From positions 18,483,528 to 18,547,527 of the forward strand of contig OZ026851.1 of assembly GCA_964023205.1 (NCBI GenBank): a stretch of 64,000 nucleotides of DNA. Reading direction: 5' to 3'. The position numbers and the translations under genes are program-made. Shown here piece by piece: positions 1 through 11,117 of the stretch. Under the pieces are notes generated by a model that was not told the origin of the DNA, ran no database searches, and saw nothing but the letters and a program-made list of their open reading frames with translations. Each line of letters starts with the position of its first letter. Within the stretch, counting starts at the first letter, position 1. The stretch comes from Lutraria lutraria (lineage: Eukaryota; Mollusca; Bivalvia; Venerida; Mactridae).

Positions 1-921
1 GGCTCATTGGACCGGGACTCAGTGGGCCAGAACTCAATGTACCGTGGCTCATTGGACCGGGACTCAGTGGGCCAGAACTCAATGTACCGTGGCTCATTGG
101 ACCGGGACTCAGTGGTCCAGAACTCAATGTACCGTGGCTCATTGGACCGGGACTCAGTGGGCCAGAACTCAATGTACCGTGGCTCATTGGACCGGGACTC
201 AGTGGGCCAGAACTCAATGTACCGTGGCTCATTGGACCGGGACTCAGTGGGCCAGAACTCAATGTACCGTGGCTCATTGGACCGGGACTCAGTGGGCCAG
301 AACTCAATGTACCGTGGCTCATTGGACCGGGACTCAGTGGGCCAGAACTCAATGTACCGTGGCTCATTGGACCGGGACTCAGTGGTCCAGAACTCAATGT
401 ACCGTGGCTCATTGGACCGGGACTCAGTGGGCCAGAACTCAATGTACCGTGGCTCATTGGACCGGGACTCAGTGGGCCAGAACTCAATGTACCGTGGCTC
501 ATTAGACCGGGACTCAGTGGGCCAGAACTCAATGTACCGTGGCTCATTGGACCGGGACTCAGTGGGCCAGAACTCAATGTACCGTGGCTCATTGGACCGG
601 GACTCAGTGGTCCAGAACTCAATGTACCGTGGCTCATTGGACCGGGACTCAGTGGGCCAGAACTCAATGTACCGTGGCTCATTGGACCGGGACTCAGTGG
701 GCCAGAACTCAATGTACCGTGGCTCATTGGACCGGGACTCAGTGGGCCAGAACTCAATGTACCGTGGCTCATTGGACCGGGACTCAGTGGGCCAGAACTC
801 AATGTACCGTGACTCATTGGACCGGGACTCAGTGGGCCAGAACTCACTGTACCGTGGCTCATTGGGCCGGGACTCAGTGGGCCAGAACTCAATGTACCGT
901 GGCTCATTGGACCGGGACTCG
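1..921. repeat. 45-bp minisatellite, about 20 copies
   Basis: The unit starts GGCTCATTGGACCGGGACTC and repeats every 45 bases, with very few substitutions between copies. Three copies carry the same G-to-T variant (GTGGTCCAG, near 113, 383 and 608), five or six units apart, which suggests blocks of several units were duplicated. Because 45 is divisible by three and the unit has no forward stop, all three forward frames stay open, so the long open frames here are not evidence of coding. The array continues past the left window edge. From 922 to 1218 I see no feature. Confidence 0.95.
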
Positions 922-1218
922 AGAACAGCTATGGCCTTTAACGGACGAAATGTTTACTATTTTGTCTTATTATCTATCTAAAATAATAAATCTATGCACA
1001 CTTAGTGCTTGAAGTCTGCGACGGTATAATATTCATTGTCGAAGACATTATTTGCATCCAGTAAGCAAAGGTCATTGTGCGGTTTTAATAAAGTCAAGTG
1101 TTTCCAATCCGCTCTTTCTTGTTACTAGTGTTTTAGAAATGTATGTGAATGACTTTGTCGCTTTCAAAAAGGCCATGTTCGTATATAGCTTGTATCATAC
1201 ATTTTGTATTTCATGCCA

Positions 1219-1536
1219 TTTAAAGCCCATTAGCTTTTTGGATGTTGAAATTAAAGTAGGTCGTATTCATTTACCTAGAAAGATGTCTTATCGGTGAAAC
1301 TGCAGACTTTTACTTGCAATAAAACGTTCCGAAATTTTTTAGTACATTAAGAAATACAGCTAGCACAGTATTTTTTCAATGATATTGCTTAAAATAAGAA
1401 AATTACATCTAACAACATCAAGAAAGGCATTATGTAAATATTGCTTTAGAGCAAATAAAATATATTTCTTATGTTTTACTATCATTTTACCTATTGTTCT
1501 GTATTACTAAATTCAAAAAGCTAATGGGCCTTTAAA
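1219..1536. mobile_element. MITE-like element, family with TTTAAAG(T/C)CCCATTAGC ends
   Basis: Left end 1219-1239 (TTTAAAGCCCATTAGCTTTTT) and right end 1514-1536 are inverted repeats of each other. Related copies are at 13830-14217 and 23536-23898, with fragments at 19726-19863 and 35911-35934. No coding capacity is visible. The right end lies about 40 bases before the first visible SET exon. A short open frame crossing 1052-1297 runs into this element and is not treated as a gene. Confidence 0.6.
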
Positions 1537-1577
1537 AGAATCGTATGGCATACTTGTAGTGACGTATACATTTTCAG

Positions 1578-1805
1578 ATTTATCGCCTATGGAACGTCAA
1601 GTATAGCTACTGTTATACCAAAGATGGTAACTATGATGCAGGAATTATTTTATAATGAATCTCTGCCACAGAAGTTTAGATATAAGATCACAAATAAGGA
1701 GTTTGATGGACGTTATTTCCAGGCTACGTGTAACGTGCAGGCATTCTCAGATCCTAATCCCCCGTACAACGTTTTTATGAGGAACACTGCACGTGATCCA
1801 AAAAG
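1578..1805 (+). CDS. SET-MYND protein, first visible exon (5' part of gene missing)
   Basis: This internal exon of a SET/MYND methyltransferase-like gene follows an acceptor TTTTCAG at 1571-1577 and ends at donor AG|GTAAAA. It enters with one base completing a codon begun in an earlier exon and leaves in phase 2. It encodes about 75 residues starting FIAYGTSSIATVIPK and ending NTARDPKR. The following exons carry recognisable SET and MYND motifs, and the splice phases join exactly. No upstream exon with the N-terminal half of the SET domain was found, so the gene probably begins before the window. An ATG at 1624 lies inside the exon and is unlikely to be the true start. The methyltransferase role is inferred from the family; the substrate is unknown. 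Confidence 0.65.
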
Positions 1806-2149
1806 GTAAAAATCAAGTCTTATGAATAATTCCCTTGGCAACCTTTTAAACCAGTAACTATCATAAAAGCCACTCTCTGTCAAGACCAGTCACATAATTT
1901 TATGACATCAACGTTAAATCAGTGGCGTATCCAGAAACAAATTTAAGCCGATGCTTTCTAGGGAGTTCCAGGTCACTCTAAGCGGTCCGAAGGCAATTCC
2001 ATTGCTCTGCAAATTTTAGCCGAGGCAAATGTCTCGGTATGCCTTACCGTGGCTACGACGCTGTAAATTGACATAATGCAAATCGTAGATGATCACAGGT
2101 TTTTACAAGACGTGACATTGAGAGCTACACGATACAATAATTTAAAGTG

Positions 2150-3203
2150 TTACATAATAGCGTTACACGAAACGGTAATGTAATAATTTACCTGGTACTG
2201 TAATATGTTACACGAAGCAGTAATGTGATTAATTACATGTACTTGGTACTGTAATGTGTTACACGAAGCAATAATATAATAATTTACCTGGTACTGTAAT
2301 GTAATGTGTTACACGAAGCAGTGATATAATAATTTACTTGGTACTGTAATGTAATGTGTTACACGAAGCAATAATATAATAATTTACTTGGTACTGTAAT
2401 GTAATGTGTTACACGAAGCAATACTATAATAATTTGCTTGGTACTGTAATGTAATGTGTTACACGAAGCAGTAATATAATAATTTACTTGGTACTGTAAT
2501 GCAATGTGTTACACGAAGCAGTAATGTAATAATTTACTTGGTACTGTAATGTAATGTGTTACACGAAGCAATAATATAATAATTTACTTGGTACTGTAAT
2601 GCAATGTGTTACACGAAGCAGTAATGTAATAATTTACTTGGTACTGTAATGTAATGTGTTACACGAAGCAGTAATATAATAATTTACTTGGTACTGTAAT
2701 GCAATGTGTTACACGAAGCAGTAATGTAATAATTTACTTGGTACTGTAATGTAATGTGTTACACGAAGCAATAATATAATAATTTACTTGGTACTGTAAT
2801 GCAATGTGTTACACGAAGCAGTAATGTAATAATTTACTTGGTACTGTAATGTAATGTGTTACACGAAGCAATAATATAATAATTTACTTGGTACTGTAAT
2901 GTAATGTGTTACACGAAGCAGTAATGTAATAATTTACTTGGTACTGTAATGTGTTACACGAAGCAATAATATAATAATTTACTTGGTACTGTAATGCAAT
3001 GTGTTACACGAAGCAGTAATGTAATACTTTACTTGGTACTGTAATGTAATGTGTTACACGAGGCAGTAATGTAATAATTTACCTGGTACTGTAATTTAAT
3101 GTGTTACACGAAGCAATAATGTAATCATTTACTTGGTACTGTAATTTGTTACACGAGGCAATACTGTAATGATGTACTTGGTACTGTAATGTAATTTGTA
3201 CTA
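2150..3203. repeat. 50-bp minisatellite in SET-MYND intron
   Basis: About 20 tandem copies of a 50-base unit built on GTACTGTAATGTAATGTGTT followed by ACACGAAGCA and an AT-rich stretch. Outer copies are more diverged than inner ones, and two alternating unit types (GTAATGTAAT versus ATAATATAAT) suggest higher-order duplication. It fills most of the intron 1806-3245 and ends about 40 bases before the next acceptor. Confidence 0.92.
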
Positions 3204-3245
3204 GATACGTGATATAGTCATGTAATTATGCTTTGATTATTCCAG

Positions 3246-3351
3246 GGAACTTGTACGTATGTACGCGACACAAGATCCTGAGGACGCCATGTTTGCCGGG
3301 ATGTTTCCGCTCCATGCGTGTCTTAATCATTCTTGTGATAACAACGTCGAG
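3246..3351 (+). CDS. SET-MYND protein, SET-core exon
   Basis: Acceptor TTCCAG precedes it and donor GAG|GTTTGG follows. The first base completes the Arg codon from the previous exon. The translation runs ELVRMYATQDPEDAMF then AGMFPLHACLNHSCDNNVEV. The N-H-S-C segment followed by N is the conserved SET signature that contributes to S-adenosylmethionine binding and the pseudoknot core in the SMYD family. It leaves in phase 0 and joins the exon at 4082 without a frame shift. Confidence 0.8.
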
Positions 3352-4081
3352 GTTTGGTGATATTATTTTCAAATACTGTAGAATCATTTATTTTCGTAGG
3401 TGATTGAATTTCGTGGATTTCGTGGGTCGGCTCATCCTCAAAATCAAATTCCCACTAATTTAAATGCAGAGATAAGGCATTTCTAAAAAATCAAAATCCA
3501 CGAATTTATGTCCCCACGAAATATCCATATTAATAAAAACCTCGAAAATAGAGCCCAACGAAAATAAATGAAAATACAGTAATCAGATTGTATTAACTTC
3601 CAGTAGAACGTCACCCACATCAGTACTCGGATAACATAGTGCTCATAAGTGTGTAATGATAATTTATAATGTTTTTAATAATTTGTTTGTAATTATGAAT
3701 TTGTGATTATATAAGTTCGTAATTATAAGTTTGAAAACTGATTAGTATACATCTGTTTTAACGTGTTCTTGCATGCTGCTTAAATGCCTCTGGAGGCTGT
3801 CGAAATATTGATATTGATCATTCAAAACTATTTAGAGAGATTCCTGGTAGCTAGCGACAAGGCTAACCATTCTAAATAAAAAAAAGCATTTACATGAGTG
3901 TACGTGTCACGGTGTGTCATAGACACTTGAGCATATGAGCGTGATTTGGACTCAAAATGCGCATGACAACACGCACAAAAACGTGACTTGAAATATAAGT
4001 TACTGGGTCGAACTGGCTGAGTACGAGGTAACTACCTGTCTATATGTTAATGTTTTTATCGATATATATGTATGTATAAAG
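3352..4081 (+). other. Intron of SET-MYND gene
   Basis: No repeat array, open frame or known element was recognised. The sequence is AT-rich, and its ends fit GT...AG with donor GTTTGG and acceptor ATAAAG. Confidence 0.5.
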
Positions 4082-4206
4082 GTATTAGACGGTCATCAAG
4101 GTGTGTTGGTTCGAGCTAAGAAAGCTATCAAGGCTGGCGAGGAATTGATGACAACTTACATTAACACAAAATTAGCCAGACAGGAAAGACGGGCATGGTT
4201 ATATAG
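4082..4206 (+). CDS. SET-MYND protein, SET C-terminal exon
   Basis: Encodes VLDGHQGVLVRAKKAIKAGE then ELMTTYINTKLARQERRAWLYR. The A-x-K-x-I-x-A-G-E-E-L-x-x-x-Y segment is typical of the end of a SET domain, where the conserved tyrosine borders the active site. It enters in phase 0 and leaves at donor AG|GTAAAC in phase 2, completing an Arg codon with the exon at 6497. No stop or frameshift is seen, so the domain appears functional as far as the window shows. Confidence 0.8.
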
Positions 4207-4654
4207 GTAAACTAGATAAATAGAAGTAGTTTATAGACGTGTATGTTCAAATGTTTATCTAATAAACGGGAGAAATTGATGCAGTCTGACTTACATCAGA
4301 ATTCTCCCCAGGGCATTAATTATTCTTCGATGAAACATGGACTGTTTAAAATACAGAGCAACATTTACTATCAATACATGTTTCTGTCTATCTTCATCGC
4401 TATTGTTTTGAATTGATGTTGAAAGTTGTTTTTTTAATACACATGTAAAACATCAAGAAAATTCAACTGACATTTGTTGAAGAAGGGAATTTTACAAAAG
4501 GTCATATCGTTATTATGAATGACTGCTTTCGTTCAAAAACTTCTGATTAAATTTGAAAACAAAACTGTGCATAATTAAAGTCATTTATCATTATCATGTT
4601 TTTATGTAACTTAATCATTATAATAGTGTTTTCTCACGTTATTCTTATTTTGTT

Positions 4655-6475
4655 ACATAATGGTAATGTATCACATGATGGTAATGTATCACATGATGGT
4701 AATGTATCACATGATGGTCATGTATCACTTGGTGGTCATGTATCACATGATGTGTAAGTATCCCATGACGGTATTGTATCACATGCTGTGTAAGTATCAC
4801 ATGATGGTATTGTATCACATGATGTGTAAGTATCACATGATGGTCATGTATCACATGATGTGTAAGTATCCCATGATGGTATTGTATCACATGATGTGTA
4901 AGTATCACATGATGTGTAAGTATCCCATGACGGTATTGTATCACATGATGTGTAAGTATCACATGATGGTCATGTATCACATGATGTGTAAGTATCCCAT
5001 GATGGTATTGTATCACATGATGTGTAAGTATCCCATGATGGTATTGTATCACATGATGTGTAAGTATCACATTATGGTATTGTATCACATGATGGTAATG
5101 TATCACATGATGTGTAAGTATCACATGATGGTATTGTATCACATGATGGTAATGTATCACATGATGTGTAATGTATCACATGATGGTAATGTATCACATG
5201 ATGTGTAAGTATCACATGATGGTATTGTATCACATGATGTGTAAGTATCACATGATGGTCATGTATCACATGATGTGTAAGTATCCCATGATGGTATTGT
5301 ATCACATGATGTGTAAGTATCACATGATGTGTAAGTATCCCATGACGGTATTGTATCACATGATGTGTAAGTATCACATGATGGTCATGTATCACATGAT
5401 GTGTAAGTATCCCATGATGGTATTGTATCACATGATGTGTAAGTATCCCATGATGGTATTGTATCACATGATGTGTAAGTATCACATGATGTGTAAGTAT
5501 CCCATGACGGTATTGTATCACATGATGTGTAAGTATCACATGATGGTCATGTATCACATGATGTGTAAGTATCCCATGATGTTATTGTATCACATGATGT
5601 GTAAGTATCACATGATGTGTAAGTATCCCATGACGGTATTGTATCACATGATGTGTAAGTATCACATGATGTGTAAGTATCCCATGACGGTATTGTATCA
5701 CATGATGTGTAAGTATCACATGATGGTCATGTATCACATGATGTGTAAGTATCCCATGATGTTATTGTATCACATGATGTGTAAGTATCACATGATGTGT
5801 AAGTATCACATGACGGTATTGTATCACATGATGTGTAAGTATCACATGATGGTCATGTATCACATGATGTGTAAGTATCCCATGATGGTATTGTATCACA
5901 TGATGTGTAAGTATCACATTATGGTATTGTATCACATGATGGTAATGTATCACATGATGTGTAAGTATCACATGATGGTATTGTATCACATGATGGTAAT
6001 GTATCACATGATGTGTAATGTATCACATGATGGTAATGTATCACATGATGTGTAAGTATCACATGATGGTATTGTATCACATGATGGTAATGTATCACAT
6101 GATGTGTAATGTATCACATAATGGTAATGTATCACATAATGGTAATGTATCACATGATGGTAATGTATCACATGAATTGTAAGTATCCCATGATGGTAAT
6201 GTATCACATGATGTGTAATGGTAATGTATCATATGATGGTAATGTATCACATGATGTGTAAGTATCACATGATGGAAATGTATCACATGATGGTAATGTA
6301 TTACATGTTGGTAATGTTTCACATGATGGTAATGTATTACTTGATGGTAATGTTTCACATGTTGGTAATGTTTCGCATGTTGGTAATGTTTCAAATGTTG
6401 GTAATGTTTCACATGATGGTAATGTATTACTTGATGGTAATGTTTCACATGTTGGTAATGTTTCACATGATGGTA
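4655..6475. repeat. 18-bp minisatellite, roughly 100 copies, in SET-MYND intron
   Basis: A long array of 18-base units, mainly GTGTAAGTATCACATGAT, GGTAATGTATCACATGAT and GGTATTGTATCACATGAT. The variants recur in ordered blocks, for instance two long blocks ending in the same series near 5160 and 6010. The last part (about 6290-6475) drifts to TTTCACATGTTGGTAATG. Unit length divisible by three keeps frames open on both strands; these frames are products of the repeat. The array ends about 20 bases before the acceptor of the next exon. Confidence 0.95.
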
Positions 6476-6496
6476 ATCCATGTTTTCCTATTATAG

Positions 6497-6609
6497 AGGA
6501 TATAACTTTTGGTGTCATTGTCCAAGATGTCAGTATGAAGGAGATGGACCAGGTAAATGTACAGAATGCAGCAAAGAAGCCAAAGAGGAAGGAAAAGAGA
6601 AATTTGCAG
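6497..6609 (+). CDS. SET-MYND protein, post-SET exon with first half of MYND finger
   Basis: Acceptor TATTATAG precedes it and donor CAG|GTAAGG follows. The translation is GYNFWCHCPRCQYEGDGPGK then CTECSKEAKEEGKEKFA. The first cysteine cluster (W-C-x-C-x-x-C) matches the post-SET zinc-binding motif of SMYD-type proteins. The later C-T-E-C pair is the first zinc-ligand pair of a MYND finger completed in the next exon. It ends in phase 1 and forms a Gly codon with the exon at 6999. Confidence 0.82.
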
Positions 6610-6827
6610 GTAAGGCACTTTTATGTATATACATATGTATAAGAAAGAAGACATTTTGATGGATTGAAGTATACAGTCACGTGTTCAAATTTTATGTAAA
6701 TTTTGTCGTTTTTTGAAGCATTAGAAGCCGAAATCTATACGAAATAATCAATACTGTGGAACGAATATGTTTATCTAAAATAACATATCTAGTCAAAGAT
6801 GCATTTAGTGGATTTTCCGAACTAATG

Positions 6828-6972
6828 CCACACTGTGGACAAAGGCAATTCTTTCAAAATGATTTATTAATTTATAGAAAATAATGACCGCCGAATGAAG
6901 GTCACCTATCAATAAAGGCCACACTTTGTATTTACCAAGACAAGAGTGGCCTTCGTTCATAGGTTTAACTCT
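6828..6972. mobile_element. Short MITE of the 'cacctgt...aaaggccac' family
   Basis: Inside the last intron. ACTGTGGACAAAGGCAAT on the left and GAGTGGCCTTCGTTCATAGG on the right are degenerate inverted ends. Similar elements lie at 10158-10320, 10937-11117, 47759-47932, 54066-54250 and 63776-63925. The better copies begin near ACAGTCAAACCTGT and have inner GGCCTTTATTCG motifs in both orientations. No coding capacity. Confidence 0.55.
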
Positions 6973-6998
6973 AAGTATAATTATTTGGTTAATTCCAG

Positions 6999-7147
6999 GT
7001 TGTGGAAAATGTCACCGAGCCTGGTACTGCTCTACCACGTGTCAGAAGACAGCTTGGAAGAAAGGACACAAGAAGATTTGCAGTATGGTTCATTCTGAAA
7101 CTTCAAGTTCTGCTGATTATTACATGCAGCTTGCATTTGCCAAGTAG
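6999..7147 (+). CDS. SET-MYND protein, terminal exon with MYND zinc finger
   Basis: Acceptor AATTCCAG precedes it. The translation is GCGKCHRAWYCSTTCQKTAW then KKGHKKICSM and a short tail ending LAFAK at TAG 7145-7147. With the C-x-x-C pair of the previous exon, this gives the full MYND ligand set: C-x2-C, C-x2-C, C-x3-C, H-x3-C. MYND fingers usually bind proline-rich partners. Here the finger follows the post-SET cysteines, at the extreme C terminus, whereas in typical SMYD1-3 proteins it is inserted near the N terminus of the SET domain. That order makes a specific SMYD name unsafe. Confidence 0.82.
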
Positions 7148-8786
7148 ATTTACAAATACGCTGACATATAAGCGCTACTATGCTGTTGTAGGAACAATTT
7201 GCAATCGCCAACAGCTTGGAGCATATAAACTGCACGCAACTGTTAACTATTGGCACCATCTAAAGTTACGCCATAAGCCGCGCATCACTTCGGCTTGTTT
7301 ACTATGCCTATGTTTTGTGCTTTGACCAACAATTTGAGCGGCAACTTCATAAGCTAAGCGTTTGATGGCTTAATGTTGTGTTGTGTTATCTTGCAAGGAG
7401 TTCATGTTTTGTATGTTTTGAGCGATTCATTCACAAATAGTGACTTGATGGCGTTGTCCGGAAACATCAACCTATAGTACTACATTCTACGTTAATTATT
7501 TTAGGAAAGCCATCTAGCAATTAACTGACGCCGGCTTTTTGGAATAACACTACATTTTTGTTATTTGCCTAAACCAATGACTTGTTCAAGAAAAGGCAAA
7601 AGCTATTCGTCAGCAATAATGATAAATAATGTATCGCTAGCTTTAATTATATAATGTTTTTTTGCGATATTTTACAATGCTATTTTGTATTAGATGTTTA
7701 TAGATGGCTTAATTGCTTTATGTTTGTTTATAAGACACTTGCTTGATAACACTTTGGGTTAAAATCCAGCACATTCCTGGTTTTATAATCTGGCATGAAA
7801 CAATATACAATGTATTGTGTATAATTTTTTTCCTTATTGTTCATTGACATATGTTTTAATCATATTATTTAAATAATACATAATTTGCTCCTTTTATTAG
7901 AGATGCAATATGTAACATGCTGAGAATGTAAGTATTAACACTTTGACGTTACATGCAAAAGCATGGTGGCTTTTAAAATGATTCAGAATATGTTTTGTTG
8001 TATGAAAAATTTATGATTTGCTTGCATGAGTGGAAAATCGGTATCATTGTTGTTGTTGTTTTTTAAGGAAAGATAACCACAGTACAAGATTCAGTTAACA
8101 CTTTACCTGATAAATTTCATGAATGGACTTGTCCAACTTCAATTTTTGAAACAGTCTACTAGTATTATCAACTTAAGCGATTGCGTTTTGAAAATTTCGA
8201 AGATAGTCACTCAATAGTAAAGAGACTGGTCAGACTGCATGGATTTGCAGGCTGGCTTGGTAAAAGCTCTGCAATTTCTAGTCCAGCAGTGTCTGTATTA
8301 ATCTCCACATTTACTTGGTAAATCTTTGAGTAAATAATCATCAATGTGTTTATCTCTTGCCATATTTATGCGTTATTATAGATTAGATGCATTTTGTATG
8401 AAATGTCACATTTTGATTTTACTTCATTTTTATCACATAAATCATTAAGTTCATACTCTGCTTATTCAGTTGTTGATTTATTTTGAATTTAACATTTTAA
8501 GCTTACACAGTACAAACGCTTTTATTTTAATCATATAGTTACCTGTGATAATAAACTGGTTCCCGTTCCATGTTGCAATGTACAAACAGTGTTAACGGGA
8601 ACCAGATTACTTTGATACTAGAGTTATGGTCCGATATCAAACTTCATACATATTGCCTTTAACGTATCTCTACCTTTAGCATGTTGTTTGATCTCTGTCT
8701 GTTCGTCTGTCCGTACGGTCATCGGTGATGGAATACGTCAGGCATGCATCTTATTGTGTAACATGATGTGTGTTTGTGTTTCATAA
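7148..8786 (+). other. 3' flank of SET-MYND gene; no further gene seen
   Basis: Probable 3' untranslated and intergenic DNA. A short hairpin lies at 8558-8605, with 12-base perfect arms CTGGTTCCCGTT and AACGGGAACCAG. Open frames near 7002-7325 overlap the true terminal exon in other frames and are not genes. Confidence 0.5.
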
Positions 8787-8892
8787 TACAGTAAAAACCC
8801 CTAAAAACCGGACTCCCTGAAAACCGGAATTCTCATAAAACGTACTTTTGGCCCGGTCCGGATAAGGTCCGGTCTTCAGGAGTTTTATTGTA
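8787..8892. mobile_element. Short palindromic MITE, pogo/Tc1-like ends
   Basis: Left end TACAGTAAAAACCCCTAAAA, with AACCGGACTC inside, and right end GGTCTTCAGGAGTTTTATTG are degenerate inverted repeats, with TA at the outer edges. About 106 bases and non-coding. The family assignment is an inference from end sequence and TA flanks. Confidence 0.45.
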
Positions 8893-9029
8893 TCACTATA
8901 CAAAATGTAAACTTTCACCTCTTGAATGTGACCACGACACTTTGTAAATGTCAACTTATTGTGTTGGATAAACCTTTTAATATGTTATTTTAATATCTCA
9001 AACCTAAGATACCCGTCTGGTCTAATATC

Positions 9030-9840
9030 ACGTGATCCTTGTATTGTTTCCTTGTATACTTGTATTGTTTTATGTGTATTTGTATTGTATTATTGATATT
9101 TATATTGTTTTATTAATATTTGTATTATTTTATGTGTATCTGTATTGTTTTATGTGTATCTGTGTTGTTTTATGTGTATCTGTATTGTTTTATGTGTATC
9201 TGTATTATTTTATGTGCATCTGTATTATTTTATGAGTATCTGTATTGTTTTATGTGTATCTGTATTATTTTATGTGTATCTGTATTGTTTTATGTGTATC
9301 TGTGTTGTTTTATGTGTATCTGTATTGTTTAATTTGCATCTGTATTATTTTATGAGTATCTGTATTATTTTATATGTATCTGTATTATTTTATGTGTATC
9401 TGTGTTGTTTTATGTGTATCTGTGTTGTTTTATGTGTATCTGTGTTGTTTTATGTGTATCTGTGTTGTTTTATGAGTACATGTATATGTATTGTTTTATT
9501 AATATTTGTATTGTTTGTGTGTATTTGTATTTTTATTGTGTATTTGTATTGTTATATGTATATTTGTATTGTTTTATTAATATTTGTATTGTTTGTGTGT
9601 ATTTGCATTGTGTATTTGTATTGTTATATGTATATTTGTATTGTTTGTGTGTATTTGTATTATTTATTGTGTATTTGTATTGTTATATGTATATTTGCAT
9701 TGTTTTATGTATATTTGTATTGTTTGTGTGTATTTGTATTATTTATTGTGTATTTGTATTATTTATTGTGTATTTGTATTGTTATATGTATATTTGTATT
9801 GTTTATGTATATTTGTATTATTTTATGAATATTTGTAGTA
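9030..9840. repeat. 20-bp minisatellite with degenerate flanking part
   Basis: Units of 20 bases, TGTATTGTTTTATGTGTATC with T/G and A/G variants, run regularly from about 9120 to 9470. They then pass into a less regular mixture of 15-29-base units (TATTTGTATTGTTTGTGTG). The open frames of up to 227 codons, all Cys/Val/Tyr/Leu/Ile, reflect low T/G/A complexity, not protein coding. Confidence 0.93.
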
Positions 9841-10157
9841 TTGTTGTTGCGTTATCTACAGAGAAAGTTGTGTACCATTCAATGTGTCACGTATAACACG
9901 TTGTATTTTTTCTTTTTTAGAAATAAAATGGTAGAAGTTCCCGCACGTGTGTCGATGTTCTTACCTTGAATTATTCCTACACTACAGAGGACCACAATAC
10001 GATCTCTCCTACTGGAACCCACCAGTCAACCATTACCATCCTCTTTGTTAACCATGATTGTGTTACAAATCCCAGCTCTCCCGAGATATCTGCATGTTTG
10101 TACAACTCTGCTCAATGATGATAAGTTTTCTTATTTATTGTAATTTTATATCTAAAC

Positions 10158-10320
10158 ACAGTCAAACCTGTTAACAAAGGCCACTCATGAGTCAAACAAA
10201 ATATCGATTTTATTGGTAGGTGGCCTTTATTCGAAGGTCATTTTTTTACATAATCAATTTCTTTTTCTTCACAGAGTGGCCTTTATTCGGATGTGACCGC
10301 TAAACACAGGTTTGACTCTT
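10158..10320. mobile_element. MITE of the 'acagtcaaacctgt' family
   Basis: Begins ACAGTCAAACCTGTTAACAA and ends ACACAGGTTTGACTCT, with internal GGTGGCCTTTATTCG and GAGTGGCCTTTATTCG. Non-coding, about 160 bases, clearly inverted ends. Confidence 0.65.
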
Positions 10321-10936
10321 AATAATCAAGTACGCTCCTTGACCGATAATTTTTAAACTTGACACATACATTGTACTTGTATAAGGTACACTCGTAAATA
10401 AGTCTTATTCTGCCTTCTGACATTATGAGCTTCGCGGATATCAAAATTCATTGTAACAACGTAATACTGGTATGTGCCACCTCTCCCTACTTTATCCAAA
10501 CCTTTCTTAGATCACTTGACAACCACCTACCTCTAACACAATAAAAAACTAACAAGTATTTCCATACACATTATTAACCATTAGTGTCTACAGAATGATG
10601 TCCTTTTTTTCTGTTAATTATATATATATCGTGCATTTGTACTCGTTTTTCATTCTCTTATACACGTGACCGGAAACACGTGACTTCAAACGCCGCTCAG
10701 TTGAAGAGAGATGGCAAGCTAGGGATTATACACCCTCATGGAATGATACTTCGAATAATAATTTAGATATTTAAGATTTTATTAATTTATTTTATTATAT
10801 TTTAACAGTTTCCCTGTTAAATCAATGTTATTTTTTTATTCTATGTTTGTTCCTGTGTATGTCTGTACGCATTTAAAATGCATTTTAATGTATGTTGTTT
10901 CGTCCTCAGACGACATCTACACGATATTCATTACAT

Positions 10937-11117
10937 ACAGTCACACCTGTGAACTAAGGCCACCCTTTGGAAAGACATGATGTGGGGTTTATTGACAGGT
11001 AGCCTATATTTGGAGGTCATTTTGTTATAAAAATTACGTTTATCTCAAAGAATAGCCTTCATTCACAAGGTTACATTTATTCGAAGATGGCCACATGTAC
11101 ACGGGTTGGACTGTAGT
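10937..11117. mobile_element. MITE of the 'acagtcaaacctgt' family, second copy
   Basis: Begins ACAGTCACACCTGTGAACTA and ends GTACACGGGTTGGACTGTAG, inverted ends of the same family as 10158-10320. More diverged inside. Confidence 0.6.

Noticed and set aside
7..1012. Long open frames encoding a 15-residue repeat protein
   Set aside because: All three forward frames are open because the 45-bp unit is divisible by three and lacks forward stops; no splice or start evidence favours one.
1052..1297. 81-codon frame as an upstream SET-MYND exon
   Set aside because: Its second half is the left end of a MITE and it lacks SET-like residues.
4645..6518. Open frames on both strands, rich in His or Met/Tyr
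   Set aside because: Artefact of the 18-bp tandem repeat; the region is an intron between well-supported SET-MYND exons.
1..9840. CRISPR array
   Set aside because: Repeats are contiguous tandem units without unique spacers, and no cas-like gene is present.
9032..9896. Up to 227-codon Cys/Val/Tyr/Leu frame resembling a membrane protein
   Set aside because: Arises from a T/G-rich 20-bp minisatellite; several frames give the same kind of peptide.
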